Notes under the pieces: model-generated | What the model saw: only the letters and a program-made list of their open reading frames with translations | Databases searched by the model: none | Told to the model about the DNA's origin: nothing | Shown here: positions 1 to 5,368 of the stretch, one piece after another | How the letters are laid out: each line of letters begins with the position of its first letter | Numbering within the stretch: the stretch's first letter is position 1 | Made by a program: the position numbers and the translations under genes | NCBI GenBank assembly: GCA_913055965.1 | Contig: CAJXKX010000149.1 | Location: 1 to 5,871 of the forward strand | Length of the DNA: 5,871 bases | Origin: an uncultured Roseovarius sp. | GTDB lineage: Bacteria; Pseudomonadota; Alphaproteobacteria; Rhodobacterales; Rhodobacteraceae | Reading direction: 5' to 3'

Positions 1-117
1 CTGAGCGGCGGCGGGCACGAGGAGCGCCGCCAGAACGAGCGCCAGCACCGCCGTCACATGAATGAAGCCACGCTGAAAATAGGCGGCAGGCGGCCGCGCC
101 GCGTCACAATCGCTCAT
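1..117 (-). CDS. Unidentified membrane or exported protein, N-terminal fragment
   Basis: Only the first 39 codons are visible; the gene continues beyond the left edge. The product begins MSDCDAARPPAAYFQRGF. A strongly hydrophobic stretch follows (about residues 18-38, rich in Val, Ala and Leu) and ends in VPAAAQ. This could be a signal peptide with an AxA-type cleavage site or a first membrane helix. The polar N-terminus of about 17 residues is rather long for a plain signal peptide but not excluded. No clear Shine-Dalgarno sequence lies before the ATG. A candidate promoter sits at 153-181 and an inverted repeat ends directly at the start codon, which supports a separate transcription unit. 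The reading frame has the GC-rich third-position bias of its neighbours. Too little is present to name a family. Confidence 0.6.
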   Translation of the reverse strand, partial: MSDCDAARPPAAYFQRGFIHVTAVLALVLAALLVPAAAQ

Positions 118-149
118 CGGTCAAACCCAGTCAGACATCCCATTGACCG
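118..149. repeat. 7-bp inverted repeat just before a start codon
   Basis: CGGTCAA at 118-124 and TTGACCG at 143-149 are perfect reverse complements separated by 18 bp. The inner arm touches the ATG of the leftward gene at 117. It could be an operator half-site pair or a leader hairpin around the ribosome entry site. No regulator is identified. Confidence 0.4.
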
Positions 150-152
150 AAG

Positions 153-181
153 TCACTACCCGGTCTGCCGGGGCTTGTCAA
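153..181 (-). promoter_or_regulatory. Candidate sigma-70-type promoter for the leftward gene at 1-117
   Basis: On the minus strand a perfect TTGACA (176-181) is followed, after 17 bp, by TAGTGA (153-158), which matches the TATAAT consensus at only two positions. The position suits a leader of about 30 nt to the ATG at 117, and the inverted repeat at 118-149 would lie in that leader. The spacer contains a small CCCGG/CCGGG hairpin. The strong -35 is the main support and the -10 is weak. Confidence 0.35.
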
Positions 182-197
182 AATGCGAATGCCCGGG

Positions 198-323
198 TCA
201 CAGCGTGCCGAGATACCCCGCCGCCACCAGCGCCGCCGCCAGCGTCGCGGCGAACAGCAGAAGATCGGCGTTGAGACCGATGAGCAGGCGCGCGCCGTGG
301 TAGGCATCCCTCAGGCCAGACAT
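198..323 (-). CDS. 41-residue single-helix membrane protein (hypothetical)
   Basis: The reading frame starts ATG at 323 and ends TGA at 198-200. It encodes 41 residues beginning MSGLRDAYHGARLLIGLN and ending AAGYLGTL. The start is well supported by AAGGAG six bases upstream. After a short polar, slightly basic N-terminus (R5, H9, R12), the rest from about L21 to L41 is one hydrophobic Leu/Ala-rich segment. That predicts a single membrane-spanning helix in the inner membrane with few residues beyond it. It lies 84 bp downstream of the aminotransferase in the same direction, with no clear terminator between, so co-transcription is likely. I do not recognise a named family. It could be a small accessory subunit or regulator, or an orphan small membrane protein. 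The combination of ribosome binding site, start, clean stop and coherent protein makes it more than a chance frame. Confidence 0.7.
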   Translation of the reverse strand: MSGLRDAYHGARLLIGLNADLLLFAATLAAALVAAGYLGTL

Positions 324-407
324 GATCCGCTCCTTTCCGCTTGGTTCAGGTCGGGCACGATCCTGCCCTGCCCCGGTGGCGGATTTTTGTGCGAATCGTG
401 GCGAAAA

Positions 408-1556
408 TCAGGCGGTTCGGGCCTCCATGAAGGCGCGCAGCCGCGCCAGCCCCTCCTCGATATCGGCGGTGGCGCGCGCATAGGAGAACCGCAGCGTCCC
501 CGCGCCGCGCGCCGGGTCGAAATCCAGCCCCGGCGTCACCGCCACGCCCGCCCGCTCGAGGATCTCGGCGGCCAGCGCACGGCTGTCCTCGGTCAGGTGG
601 CGCACGTCGGCATAGACGTAGAAGGCCCCGTCGGGCGGCGCGATCCGGTCAAAGCCCGCGCGCGGCAGCCCCTCCAGCATCAGCGCCCGGTTGCGGGCAT
701 AGACGGCGCGGTTGGCCTCCAGCTCTTCGGTGCAGTCCATCGCGGCAAGCGCCGCCACCTGGCTTGCATGCGGCGGGCAGATGAACAGGTTCTGCGCCAG
801 CCGCTCGATGGTGCGCACGTGATCTTCGGGCACCACCATCCAGCCGATGCGCCAGCCGGTCATCGAGAAATACTTGGAGAACGAATTGATCACGTAGCAG
901 TCATTCGTGATCTCCAGCGCGCTGACCGCGCGCGCGTCGTAATGCAGCCCGTGATATATCTCGTCGCTGATGAAGCTGCCGCCCGCCGCCTGCGTGGCCC
1001 CGATGAGCGCCCCAAGCCCCTCGCGGCCCAGCATCGTGCCGGACGGATTGCCCGGGCTCGCCACCAGCAGCCCCGCGAGGTCGCGCCCCTGCAGATCGCC
1101 GGGCACCGGCTGCAGGCGGTTTTCCGCCGAGGTCTCGATGTCCACCGGCACCAGGTCGAGCGCGCGCAGGATCTGGCGATAGCTGGGATATCCCGGCGCG
1201 CCGATTCCCACCCGCGCGCCCGCGTCGAAGAGCGCGGTGAACGCGAGGATGAACCCGCCCGAAGACCCCGGCGTGACCACCACGCGCGCCGGATCGAGAT
1301 CGACGCCATACCACTCGCCGTAATGCCGGGCGATGCGCGCGCGCAATTCCGGCAGCCCGAGCGCCACCGTGTAGCCCAGCGATCCCGCCTCCATCGCGCG
1401 CGCCAGCGCCGCACGCGCGCCCTCGGGCGCGGGCGTGCCGGGCTGACCCACCTCCATGTGGATGATCCGCCGCCCCGCCTCCTCGGCGCGGCGGGCGGCT
1501 TCCATCACGTCCATCACGATGAACGGATCGACCTTGGATCGTTGGGCAGGGCGCAT
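408..1556 (-). CDS. PLP-dependent aminotransferase, class I/II (fold type I)
   Basis: This cytosolic transaminase moves an amino group between an amino acid and a 2-oxo acid using pyridoxal 5'-phosphate. The start is placed at the ATG at 1556 because AGGAGG lies six bases upstream. An in-frame ATG 14 codons earlier would add only a basic extension and lacks such a site. The 382-residue product shows the family landmarks: MEVGQPGTPAP near residues 34-44; PGYPSY at 121-126; NPSG at 170-173, with the Asn expected to contact the cofactor; SDEIYHGL at 197-204, with D198 expected to pair with the pyridine nitrogen; SFSKYFSMTGWRIGW at 225-239, with K228 as the Schiff-base lysine; and LRFSYA at 355-360, with R356 the likely carboxylate-binding arginine. 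Length is normal for the aspartate/alanine aminotransferase-like group (COG0436). The amino-acid substrate cannot be assigned. It is divergent from the M48 gene and probably leads a unit with the 41-residue gene. Confidence 0.93.
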   Translation of the reverse strand: MRPAQRSKVDPFIVMDVMEAARRAEEAGRRIIHMEVGQPGTPAPEGARAALARAMEAGSLGYTVALGLPELRARIARHYGEWYGVDLDPARVVVTPGSSGGFILAFTALFDAGARVGIGAPGYPSYRQILRALDLVPVDIETSAENRLQPVPGDLQGRDLAGLLVASPGNPSGTMLGREGLGALIGATQAAGGSFISDEIYHGLHYDARAVSALEITNDCYVINSFSKYFSMTGWRIGWMVVPEDHVRTIERLAQNLFICPPHASQVAALAAMDCTEELEANRAVYARNRALMLEGLPRAGFDRIAPPDGAFYVYADVRHLTEDSRALAAEILERAGVAVTPGLDFDPARGAGTLRFSYARATADIEEGLARLRAFMEARTA

Positions 1557-1562
1557 TACATT
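1557..1562 (+). promoter_or_regulatory. Candidate -10 box of a promoter for the M48-thioredoxin operon
   Basis: TACATT at 1557-1562 matches TATAAT at four of six positions. It lies 17 bp downstream of TTGGAT at 1534-1539, which matches TTGACA at three positions and is preceded by CC. A start near 1569 would give a leader of about 50 nt containing the hairpin at 1583-1615. The -35 would lie inside the first codons of the divergent aminotransferase. The match is modest, and the leading CTTG could also fit a heat-shock sigma factor promoter. That is only a suggestion. Confidence 0.3.
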
Positions 1563-1582
1563 CCTCCTCGAACGCGGGGCGG

Positions 1583-1615
1583 CTTGCCTCCGTTTCACTG
1601 AGAAAGGCAGGCAAG
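1583..1615. promoter_or_regulatory. 33-nt hairpin-forming dyad in the divergent promoter region
   Basis: CTTGCCT (1583-1589) pairs perfectly with AGGCAAG (1609-1615). Inside it CC (1590-1591) pairs with GG (1606-1607), and TTTC (1593-1596) pairs with GAAA (1602-1605), around a 5-nt loop. Only G1592 and C1608 are left as single bulges, so 13 base pairs form in 33 nt. As RNA from the plus strand, it would end four bases before the M48 ATG at 1620 and would bury the purine-rich AAAGG and AGGCAAG that could act as ribosome binding site. As DNA it could be an operator shared by both divergent promoters. There is no following T-run, so a terminator is unlikely. Confidence 0.5.
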
Positions 1616-1620
1616 GTCAA
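1592..1620 (-). promoter_or_regulatory. Candidate promoter for the aminotransferase
   Basis: On the minus strand TTGACC (1615-1620) matches the -35 consensus at five of six positions. After 17 bp it is followed by TGAAAC (1592-1597), which matches the -10 at three positions. Transcription would begin near 1585, leaving about 30 nt before the ATG at 1556 with AGGAGG in between. The dyad at 1583-1615 fills the region between and around the boxes, so a protein bound there would block this promoter. Confidence 0.35.
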
Positions 1621-2948
1621 TGCAGCCAATCCGGATTCTCGCCGCCCTGCTGGTGCTGAGCCTCGTGCTGGCCGCACCCGCACGGGCCGTCACGCTGCTG
1701 CGCGATCCCGATATCGAGCACGGGCTCAAGCGGCTGGCGGACCCGGTGCTGCGCGCCGCCGGGCTGAGCGCCGAGCGCGTAGATATCCTCGTGATCGACG
1801 ATCCCAGCCTCAACGCCTTCGTCGTCGATGCCAATTCCATCTTTCTTCATTCCGGGCTGATCCTGCGGATGGACACGCCCGCCATGCTGCAGGCGGTGAT
1901 CGCCCACGAGGCCGCCCATATCGCCAACGGCCACCTGATGCGCCGCCCCGTCAACCTGCGCAACGCCCGCAACGCCGCGGCGCTCGGTGCCGTGCTGGCG
2001 GGGATCGCGGGCGCGGCGGCGGGCAGCGGCGAATTCGCCGCGGGCGCGGCCGCGGGGCTGCAGGGCGCGGCGATCCGCGGCTTCTTCTCGCACACCCGCG
2101 CCGAGGAAAACGCCGCCGATACCAGCGGCATGCGCTATCTGCACGCCGCGGGCATCGACCTGTCGGGCGCGGTGCAGCTGATGGATCTCTTCCGCGGGCA
2201 GGAATCGCTCTCGCTCACCCGTCAGGACGCTTATGCGCGCACCCATCCGCTCTCGCGCGACCGGTTCCGCCGGGTGCGCGCGCTGGCCGAGGCGCAATCA
2301 GGCCGGGCCGCGCCCGACCCCGAGGCCGAGTACTGGTTCGCCCGCGCCAAGGGCAAGCTGTCGGCCTTTCAGCGCTCGCCGAAATGGACCCGCACGCGGG
2401 CGGGCGAATCGGGCTTCGAGGATGTGCGCCTGATGCGCGAGGCGGTCGCGTATCACCGCAGTTCCGACCTGGGCCGCGCGCTGCCCGCGATCGACGCGGC
2501 GATCGCGCGGCGGCCCGAGGACCCCTACCTGCACGAATTGCGCGGTCAGATCCTGATGGAAAGCCGCCGGATCAAGCCCGCCGTCGCGGCCTATGCGCGC
2601 GCCGCCGCGCTCGCCCCGCGCAACGCGCTGATCCTCGGGGCCTACGGTCGGGCGCTGCTGGCCGACGGGCAGGTGCAGGAGGCCGCGCGCCGCCTCGAAC
2701 AGGCCCGCGCCCGCGACGGGCGCGACATCCGCGTGCTGCGCGATCTCGCGCAGGCCGAGGCGCAGATGGGCAATCGCGGCATGGCCTCGGTGCTGACCGC
2801 AGAACGATATGCCATGGCAGGCCGTCTCAAAGATGCTAGGATACATGCCGAACGCGCCGGCGACATGCTGCCACGGGGCTCTCCGGGGTGGCGGCGGGCG
2901 CAGGATATCCTCGTGGCCGCCGAGGCCGCCGAAAACCGGAGACAGTAA
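1620..2948 (+). CDS. Secreted M48 zinc metalloprotease with C-terminal TPRs (BepA/YfgC-like)
   Basis: This is a periplasmic metalloprotease-chaperone of the M48C type, expected to act in outer-membrane protein quality control. The 442-residue product starts with a signal peptide (MQPIRILAALLVLSLVLAAPARA, cleavage near residue 23). The zinc site is HEAAH at 96-100, and the third ligand is probably E163 in RAEENAAD (160-167). THP at 208-210 matches the position of the regulatory histidine (His246) known in E. coli BepA. An Ala/Gly-rich hydrophobic stretch (about 118-152) lies between the metal motifs, as in other family members. Residues about 270-415 form several TPR-like helix pairs, for example LHELRGQILMESRRIKPAVA and the repeat from 337. 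The length is close to BepA (487 residues). The ribosome binding site is weak (AAGG four bases before ATG) and sits in the hairpin at 1583-1615. The thiol oxidoreductase gene follows after 4 bp. The family call is firm; exact orthology to BepA is not shown. Confidence 0.92.
   Translation: MQPIRILAALLVLSLVLAAPARAVTLLRDPDIEHGLKRLADPVLRAAGLSAERVDILVIDDPSLNAFVVDANSIFLHSGLILRMDTPAMLQAVIAHEAAHIANGHLMRRPVNLRNARNAAALGAVLAGIAGAAAGSGEFAAGAAAGLQGAAIRGFFSHTRAEENAADTSGMRYLHAAGIDLSGAVQLMDLFRGQESLSLTRQDAYARTHPLSRDRFRRVRALAEAQSGRAAPDPEAEYWFARAKGKLSAFQRSPKWTRTRAGESGFEDVRLMREAVAYHRSSDLGRALPAIDAAIARRPEDPYLHELRGQILMESRRIKPAVAAYARAAALAPRNALILGAYGRALLADGQVQEAARRLEQARARDGRDIRVLRDLAQAEAQMGNRGMASVLTAERYAMAGRLKDARIHAERAGDMLPRGSPGWRRAQDILVAAEAAENRRQ
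2814..2842 (+). promoter_or_regulatory. Candidate internal promoter for the two thioredoxin-fold genes
   Basis: Inside the end of the M48 gene, ATGGCA (2814-2819, four of six -35 matches) is followed after 17 bp by TAGGAT (2837-2842, four of six -10 matches). This patch uses codons that are rare elsewhere in the window (GCA, AAA, GAT, GCT, AGG, ATA, CAT in close succession). That could reflect selection for a promoter about 110 nt upstream of the GTG at 2953. No experimental support is available. Confidence 0.3.
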
Positions 2949-2952
2949 GACC

Positions 2953-3729
2953 GTGATCACGCTCAAGACCCTGCCGCTGACACCCCGTCGCCTCGCCGCC
3001 GCAGCCGTTCTGGCCTCCGGGCTCGCGCTGCCCGCGCAGGCGCTCGACCTGGACAACCTCAGCGATGCCGACCGCGCGCGCCTGCACCAGGAAATCCGCG
3101 CCTACCTGCTGGAAAACCCAGAGGTGATCATGGAGGCCGTGGCGGTGCTCGAGGACCGGCAGGCGGCCGACCAGGCGCAGGCCGACGTGCAACTCGTGCG
3201 CGCCAATGCCGAGGCGATCTTCGACGCGCCGGGCGATTGGGTCGGCGGCAATCCCGAGGGCGACATCACGCTCGTGGAGTTCATGGATTACCGCTGCGGC
3301 TATTGCCGCCGCGCCGTGAGCGAGGTCGAGGGGCTGCTCGAATCCGATGGCAATATCCGCCTCGTGCTCAAGGAATTCCCGATCCTCGGCGAGGAATCGG
3401 TCGCGGCCTCGCGCTTTGCCATCGCCACCAAACAAGTGGCGGGCGACGACGCCTACAAGGCCGTGCACGACGCGCTCATGACCTATAACGGCTCGATGAC
3501 CGAAGCCGGATTCACCCGCCTCGCCGATGCGCTCGGGCTCGACGCGAACGCCATCGTCGCGGAAATGAACAGCGATGCCGTGACCGAAGTGATCGCCGCC
3601 AACCACGCGCTGGCACAGCGGCTGCGGATCAGCGGCACGCCCGCCTTCGTGATGGAGGACCGGATGCTGCGCGGCTACCTGCCGCAGGCCGCGATGCAGC
3701 AGGTCGCCGACGAAATCCGCACGCAATAG
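2953..3729 (+). CDS. Periplasmic DsbA/ScsC-like thiol:disulfide oxidoreductase
   Basis: This exported thioredoxin-fold protein forms or reshuffles disulfides in periplasmic proteins. The chosen start is the GTG at 2953, 4 bp after the M48 stop, with GGAG 11 bases upstream. It gives a textbook signal peptide (basic PRR, hydrophobic AAAAVLASGLAL, cleavage after PAQA near residue 30). In-frame ATGs at 2809 and 2845 lie deep in the M48 gene and would spoil the export signal. In the 258-residue product, residues about 37-70 (with EIRAYLLENPEVIMEAV) resemble the N-terminal helical region of ScsC-type proteins, which in known members mediates oligomerisation. The DsbA-like domain follows: LVEFMDYRCGYCRR holds the CGYC site at 115-118, and SGTPAFV at 228-233 has the expected cis-proline P230. 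A helical insert of about 110 residues separates the two, as in DsbA/Com1. Whether it acts as oxidase or isomerase cannot be decided. Confidence 0.9.
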   Translation: MITLKTLPLTPRRLAAAAVLASGLALPAQALDLDNLSDADRARLHQEIRAYLLENPEVIMEAVAVLEDRQAADQAQADVQLVRANAEAIFDAPGDWVGGNPEGDITLVEFMDYRCGYCRRAVSEVEGLLESDGNIRLVLKEFPILGEESVAASRFAIATKQVAGDDAYKAVHDALMTYNGSMTEAGFTRLADALGLDANAIVAEMNSDAVTEVIAANHALAQRLRISGTPAFVMEDRMLRGYLPQAAMQQVADEIRTQ

Positions 3730-3732
3730 CCC

Positions 3733-4239
3733 ATGCGCTCCGCCGCGACCGCGGCAGCGCTGCTCGCCGCGACGGCCCTCGGGGCCGACGCGGGGGCGGC
3801 ACCGCTCTCGCGCAGCCCGCTGGGCGAGGCGATCCGCGACGTGCTGACAGCGACACCCGGCCTGCTGCCGGTGCTGCCCGGCGCCGCGCGTCCGCCGCCC
3901 GATCTCTACGGCGACGAGATCGACCGCGACCTCGCCCTGCTCGACCGCCTCGCGCCGCGGCTCTTCGACCCTGCGCGCGCGGGTCTCGGGCCGCCGGGGG
4001 CACCGGTGCGGATCGCCTTCTTCACCCGCGAGGCCTGCCCCGACTGCGCCGCCGCGCAGGCCGAATTGCAGGCGCTCGCCGCGCGCATCGGCTTTCGGGC
4101 CACGATCTTCGACATGCGCCGCGACGCGGATCTCGCGCGCGCCCTCGGGCTCGATACCGCGCCCTCCTACGTGCTGCCCCGGATGCTGTTGCGCGGCGCG
4201 ATGCCCAGCCTCGCGCTCGACCGCTACCTCGCGCGCTGA
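3733..4239 (+). CDS. Small exported thioredoxin-fold protein with CPDC motif
   Basis: This 168-residue protein is probably a periplasmic thiol-disulfide protein. It has a short Ala-rich signal sequence (about residues 1-22). FFTREACPDCAAAQ carries the CPDC motif at 102-105, and DTAPSYVLP (141-149) carries the likely cis-proline P144. Only 39 residues lie between the second cysteine and this proline, as in a plain thioredoxin, so the helical insert of DsbA is absent. Parts of the sequence line up with the preceding protein: LGEAIRDVL with LHQEIRAYL, LFDP before the thioredoxin strand with IFDA, and MLLRGAMPSLALDRYL with RMLRGYLPQAAMQQV. This points to tandem duplication followed by loss of the insert. 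The ATG is 3 bp after the previous stop and has no Shine-Dalgarno sequence, so translation is probably coupled. Partner and redox direction are unknown; it could reduce, oxidise or simply bind its neighbour. Confidence 0.82.
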   Translation: MRSAATAAALLAATALGADAGAAPLSRSPLGEAIRDVLTATPGLLPVLPGAARPPPDLYGDEIDRDLALLDRLAPRLFDPARAGLGPPGAPVRIAFFTREACPDCAAAQAELQALAARIGFRATIFDMRRDADLARALGLDTAPSYVLPRMLLRGAMPSLALDRYLAR

Positions 4240-4251
4240 GCGCGCCTCAGC
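4231..4251. terminator. Overlapping palindromes at the convergent stop codons
   Basis: The two converging genes end 7 bp apart. GCGCGC (4231-4236) and GCGCGC (4240-4245) flank the rightward TGA and can pair with a 3-nt loop. Alternatively, GCTGAG (4235-4240) pairs with CTCAGC (4246-4251) around a 5-nt loop and includes both stop codons. No T-run follows on either side, so intrinsic termination is weakly supported. The structure may slow polymerase or shield transcript ends. Confidence 0.25.
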
Positions 4252-5368
4252 CGCCGATCACCGGCAGGTCCGGCCCCGCCAGCGGCGACAGCGCCCGCGC
4301 CGCGCCATCGGTGATCGCGATCACCTCCTCGTGCACCATGATCCGCCCCGGCGCGGTGGCGATCACCGGCTCCAGCGTGATCACCATGCCGGGCACCAGA
4401 ACGCTCTCGTCACCCGCCCGCAGCGACAGCCCCTCGGTCAGCTGCATGCCCAGCCCGTGCCCGAGCCGCCCGTCATCCGCCCCCACGATATCGGCCATCG
4501 CGCGCCACACATCGCAGGCCCGCGCGCCGGGCCGCGCCGCTGCCAGCCCCGCCTGCAAGGCCTCGATCAGCCGCGCATGGGCGGCGCGCGCGCCCGCGCC
4601 CGCGCGACCGATCGCGAAATTCCGGTCGAAATCGCAGAAGTAGCCATCGCAGACCGCGCCGGTGTCGAGCATCAGCACATCGCCCGGCACCAGCGGCTCG
4701 GCGCGCGCGGGCGAGATCACGTCCGCATAGCCCAACGGCCCCGCGCCGCCCGCCAGATAGGGCACCCAATCCGCCCCTTCCTCCAGCAGCAGCCGCTGGA
4801 AATCGCGGAACACCCGGTCGAGCGGCACGCCCGGCCCCGCGATCTCGCCCACCCGGCCAAAGGCACGCCCCGCCACCGCGCAGGCGCGCGCGATGCGGTC
4901 GGTCTCGGCGTCGGATTTCACCGCCCGCAGCGTCGCCACGATCCCGCGATCATCGGTGAATTCCGGCCCGCCCGCCGCCTTGAGCCGCGCGAAATCGCCA
5001 AGCGGCATCCGCAGGTGGCTTTCCGGCCCCGAGGGCACCCCCACCGGCCCGCCCACCTCGCGCAGCGCCTCGGCCAGCAGCGGCACCCCGTCGCCCGCAG
5101 GCGCGGGCCAGGTGCGGATATCCGCCACCCATGTCCCCGCCATCAGGGCCGCGCCGATTTCGGGGATCACCGCCACCGGCTCGCCCGCGGCGGGGATCAC
5201 GAGATACCATTCCCGGCTCGGGCTCTCCCAGAACCGGGTGAGAAAGCCGCTGAAATAACGGAACTCCGGCTCGGTGGTGAGCAACAGCGCCCCCAGCCCC
5301 GCCTCGGCCATGCCCGCCTGCGCCCGTGCCAGCCGCGCCCGATACTCGGCCTCGGGAAACCCGCTCAC
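4247..5368 (-). CDS. M24 family metallopeptidase (Xaa-Pro dipeptidase/creatinase-like)
   Basis: This cytosolic hydrolase of the 'pita-bread' superfamily includes aminopeptidase P, prolidase, creatinase and ectoine hydrolase (DoeA/EutD). The GTG start at 5368 overlaps the stop of the upstream lyase gene as GTGA, with AAGAGG seven bases upstream. Starting here gives a complete N-terminal creatinase-like domain beginning FPEAEYRARLARAQAGM. In the 373-residue product the five metal-ligand positions are all present: D235 in MLDTGA, D246 in CDFDRNF (spacing 11, as in aminopeptidase P), H304 in GHGLGM, E333 in LEPV and E347 in VHEEVIAIT. No signal peptide is visible. The product is therefore expected to be an active dinuclear metal enzyme. 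The Xaa-Pro specificity implied by the usual family name is unproven. Coupling to an amino-acid lyase suggests it releases that enzyme's substrate from an amide or peptide. Confidence 0.9.
   Translation of the reverse strand: MSGFPEAEYRARLARAQAGMAEAGLGALLLTTEPEFRYFSGFLTRFWESPSREWYLVIPAAGEPVAVIPEIGAALMAGTWVADIRTWPAPAGDGVPLLAEALREVGGPVGVPSGPESHLRMPLGDFARLKAAGGPEFTDDRGIVATLRAVKSDAETDRIARACAVAGRAFGRVGEIAGPGVPLDRVFRDFQRLLLEEGADWVPYLAGGAGPLGYADVISPARAEPLVPGDVLMLDTGAVCDGYFCDFDRNFAIGRAGAGARAAHARLIEALQAGLAAARPGARACDVWRAMADIVGADDGRLGHGLGMQLTEGLSLRAGDESVLVPGMVITLEPVIATAPGRIMVHEEVIAITDGAARALSPLAGPDLPVIGG

Noticed and set aside
58..303. 81-codon plus-strand frame near the left edge
   Set aside because: It runs antisense across the left-edge gene and the 41-residue gene. 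It is Arg/Ser/Pro-rich with no ribosome binding site.
353..368. GGGCA/TGCCC hairpin between the aminotransferase and the 41-residue gene, considered as a terminator
   Set aside because: The stem is only 5 bp with no T-run after it on the minus strand, and is expected by chance at this GC content.
1557..1598. Longer start for the aminotransferase at 1598
   Set aside because: The extension is short and basic and would translate through the AGGAGG that clearly serves the ATG at 1556.
183..1601. 472-codon open frame on the plus strand
   Set aside because: It is fully antisense to the aminotransferase, which has complete motifs and a strong ribosome binding site. The frame reads as Arg/His/Pro-rich low-sense protein typical of GC-rich antisense frames.
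2809..2952. Longer start for the DsbA/ScsC-like protein at ATG 2809 or 2845
   Set aside because: It would overlap the M48 gene by over 100 bp and bury the signal peptide. The GTG at 2953 gives a standard export signal.
2836..3726. 296-codon minus-strand frame opposite the DsbA-like gene
   Set aside because: It is a shadow of the DsbA/ScsC-like gene. The Gly/Arg/His-rich composition and absence of motifs argue against a real protein.
4247..5368. Naming the M24 gene as ectoine hydrolase (doeA/eutD)
   Set aside because: The superfamily fits, but no other ectoine-degradation gene is visible and the adjacent lyase resembles diaminopropionate ammonia-lyase, so the specific name is not supported.
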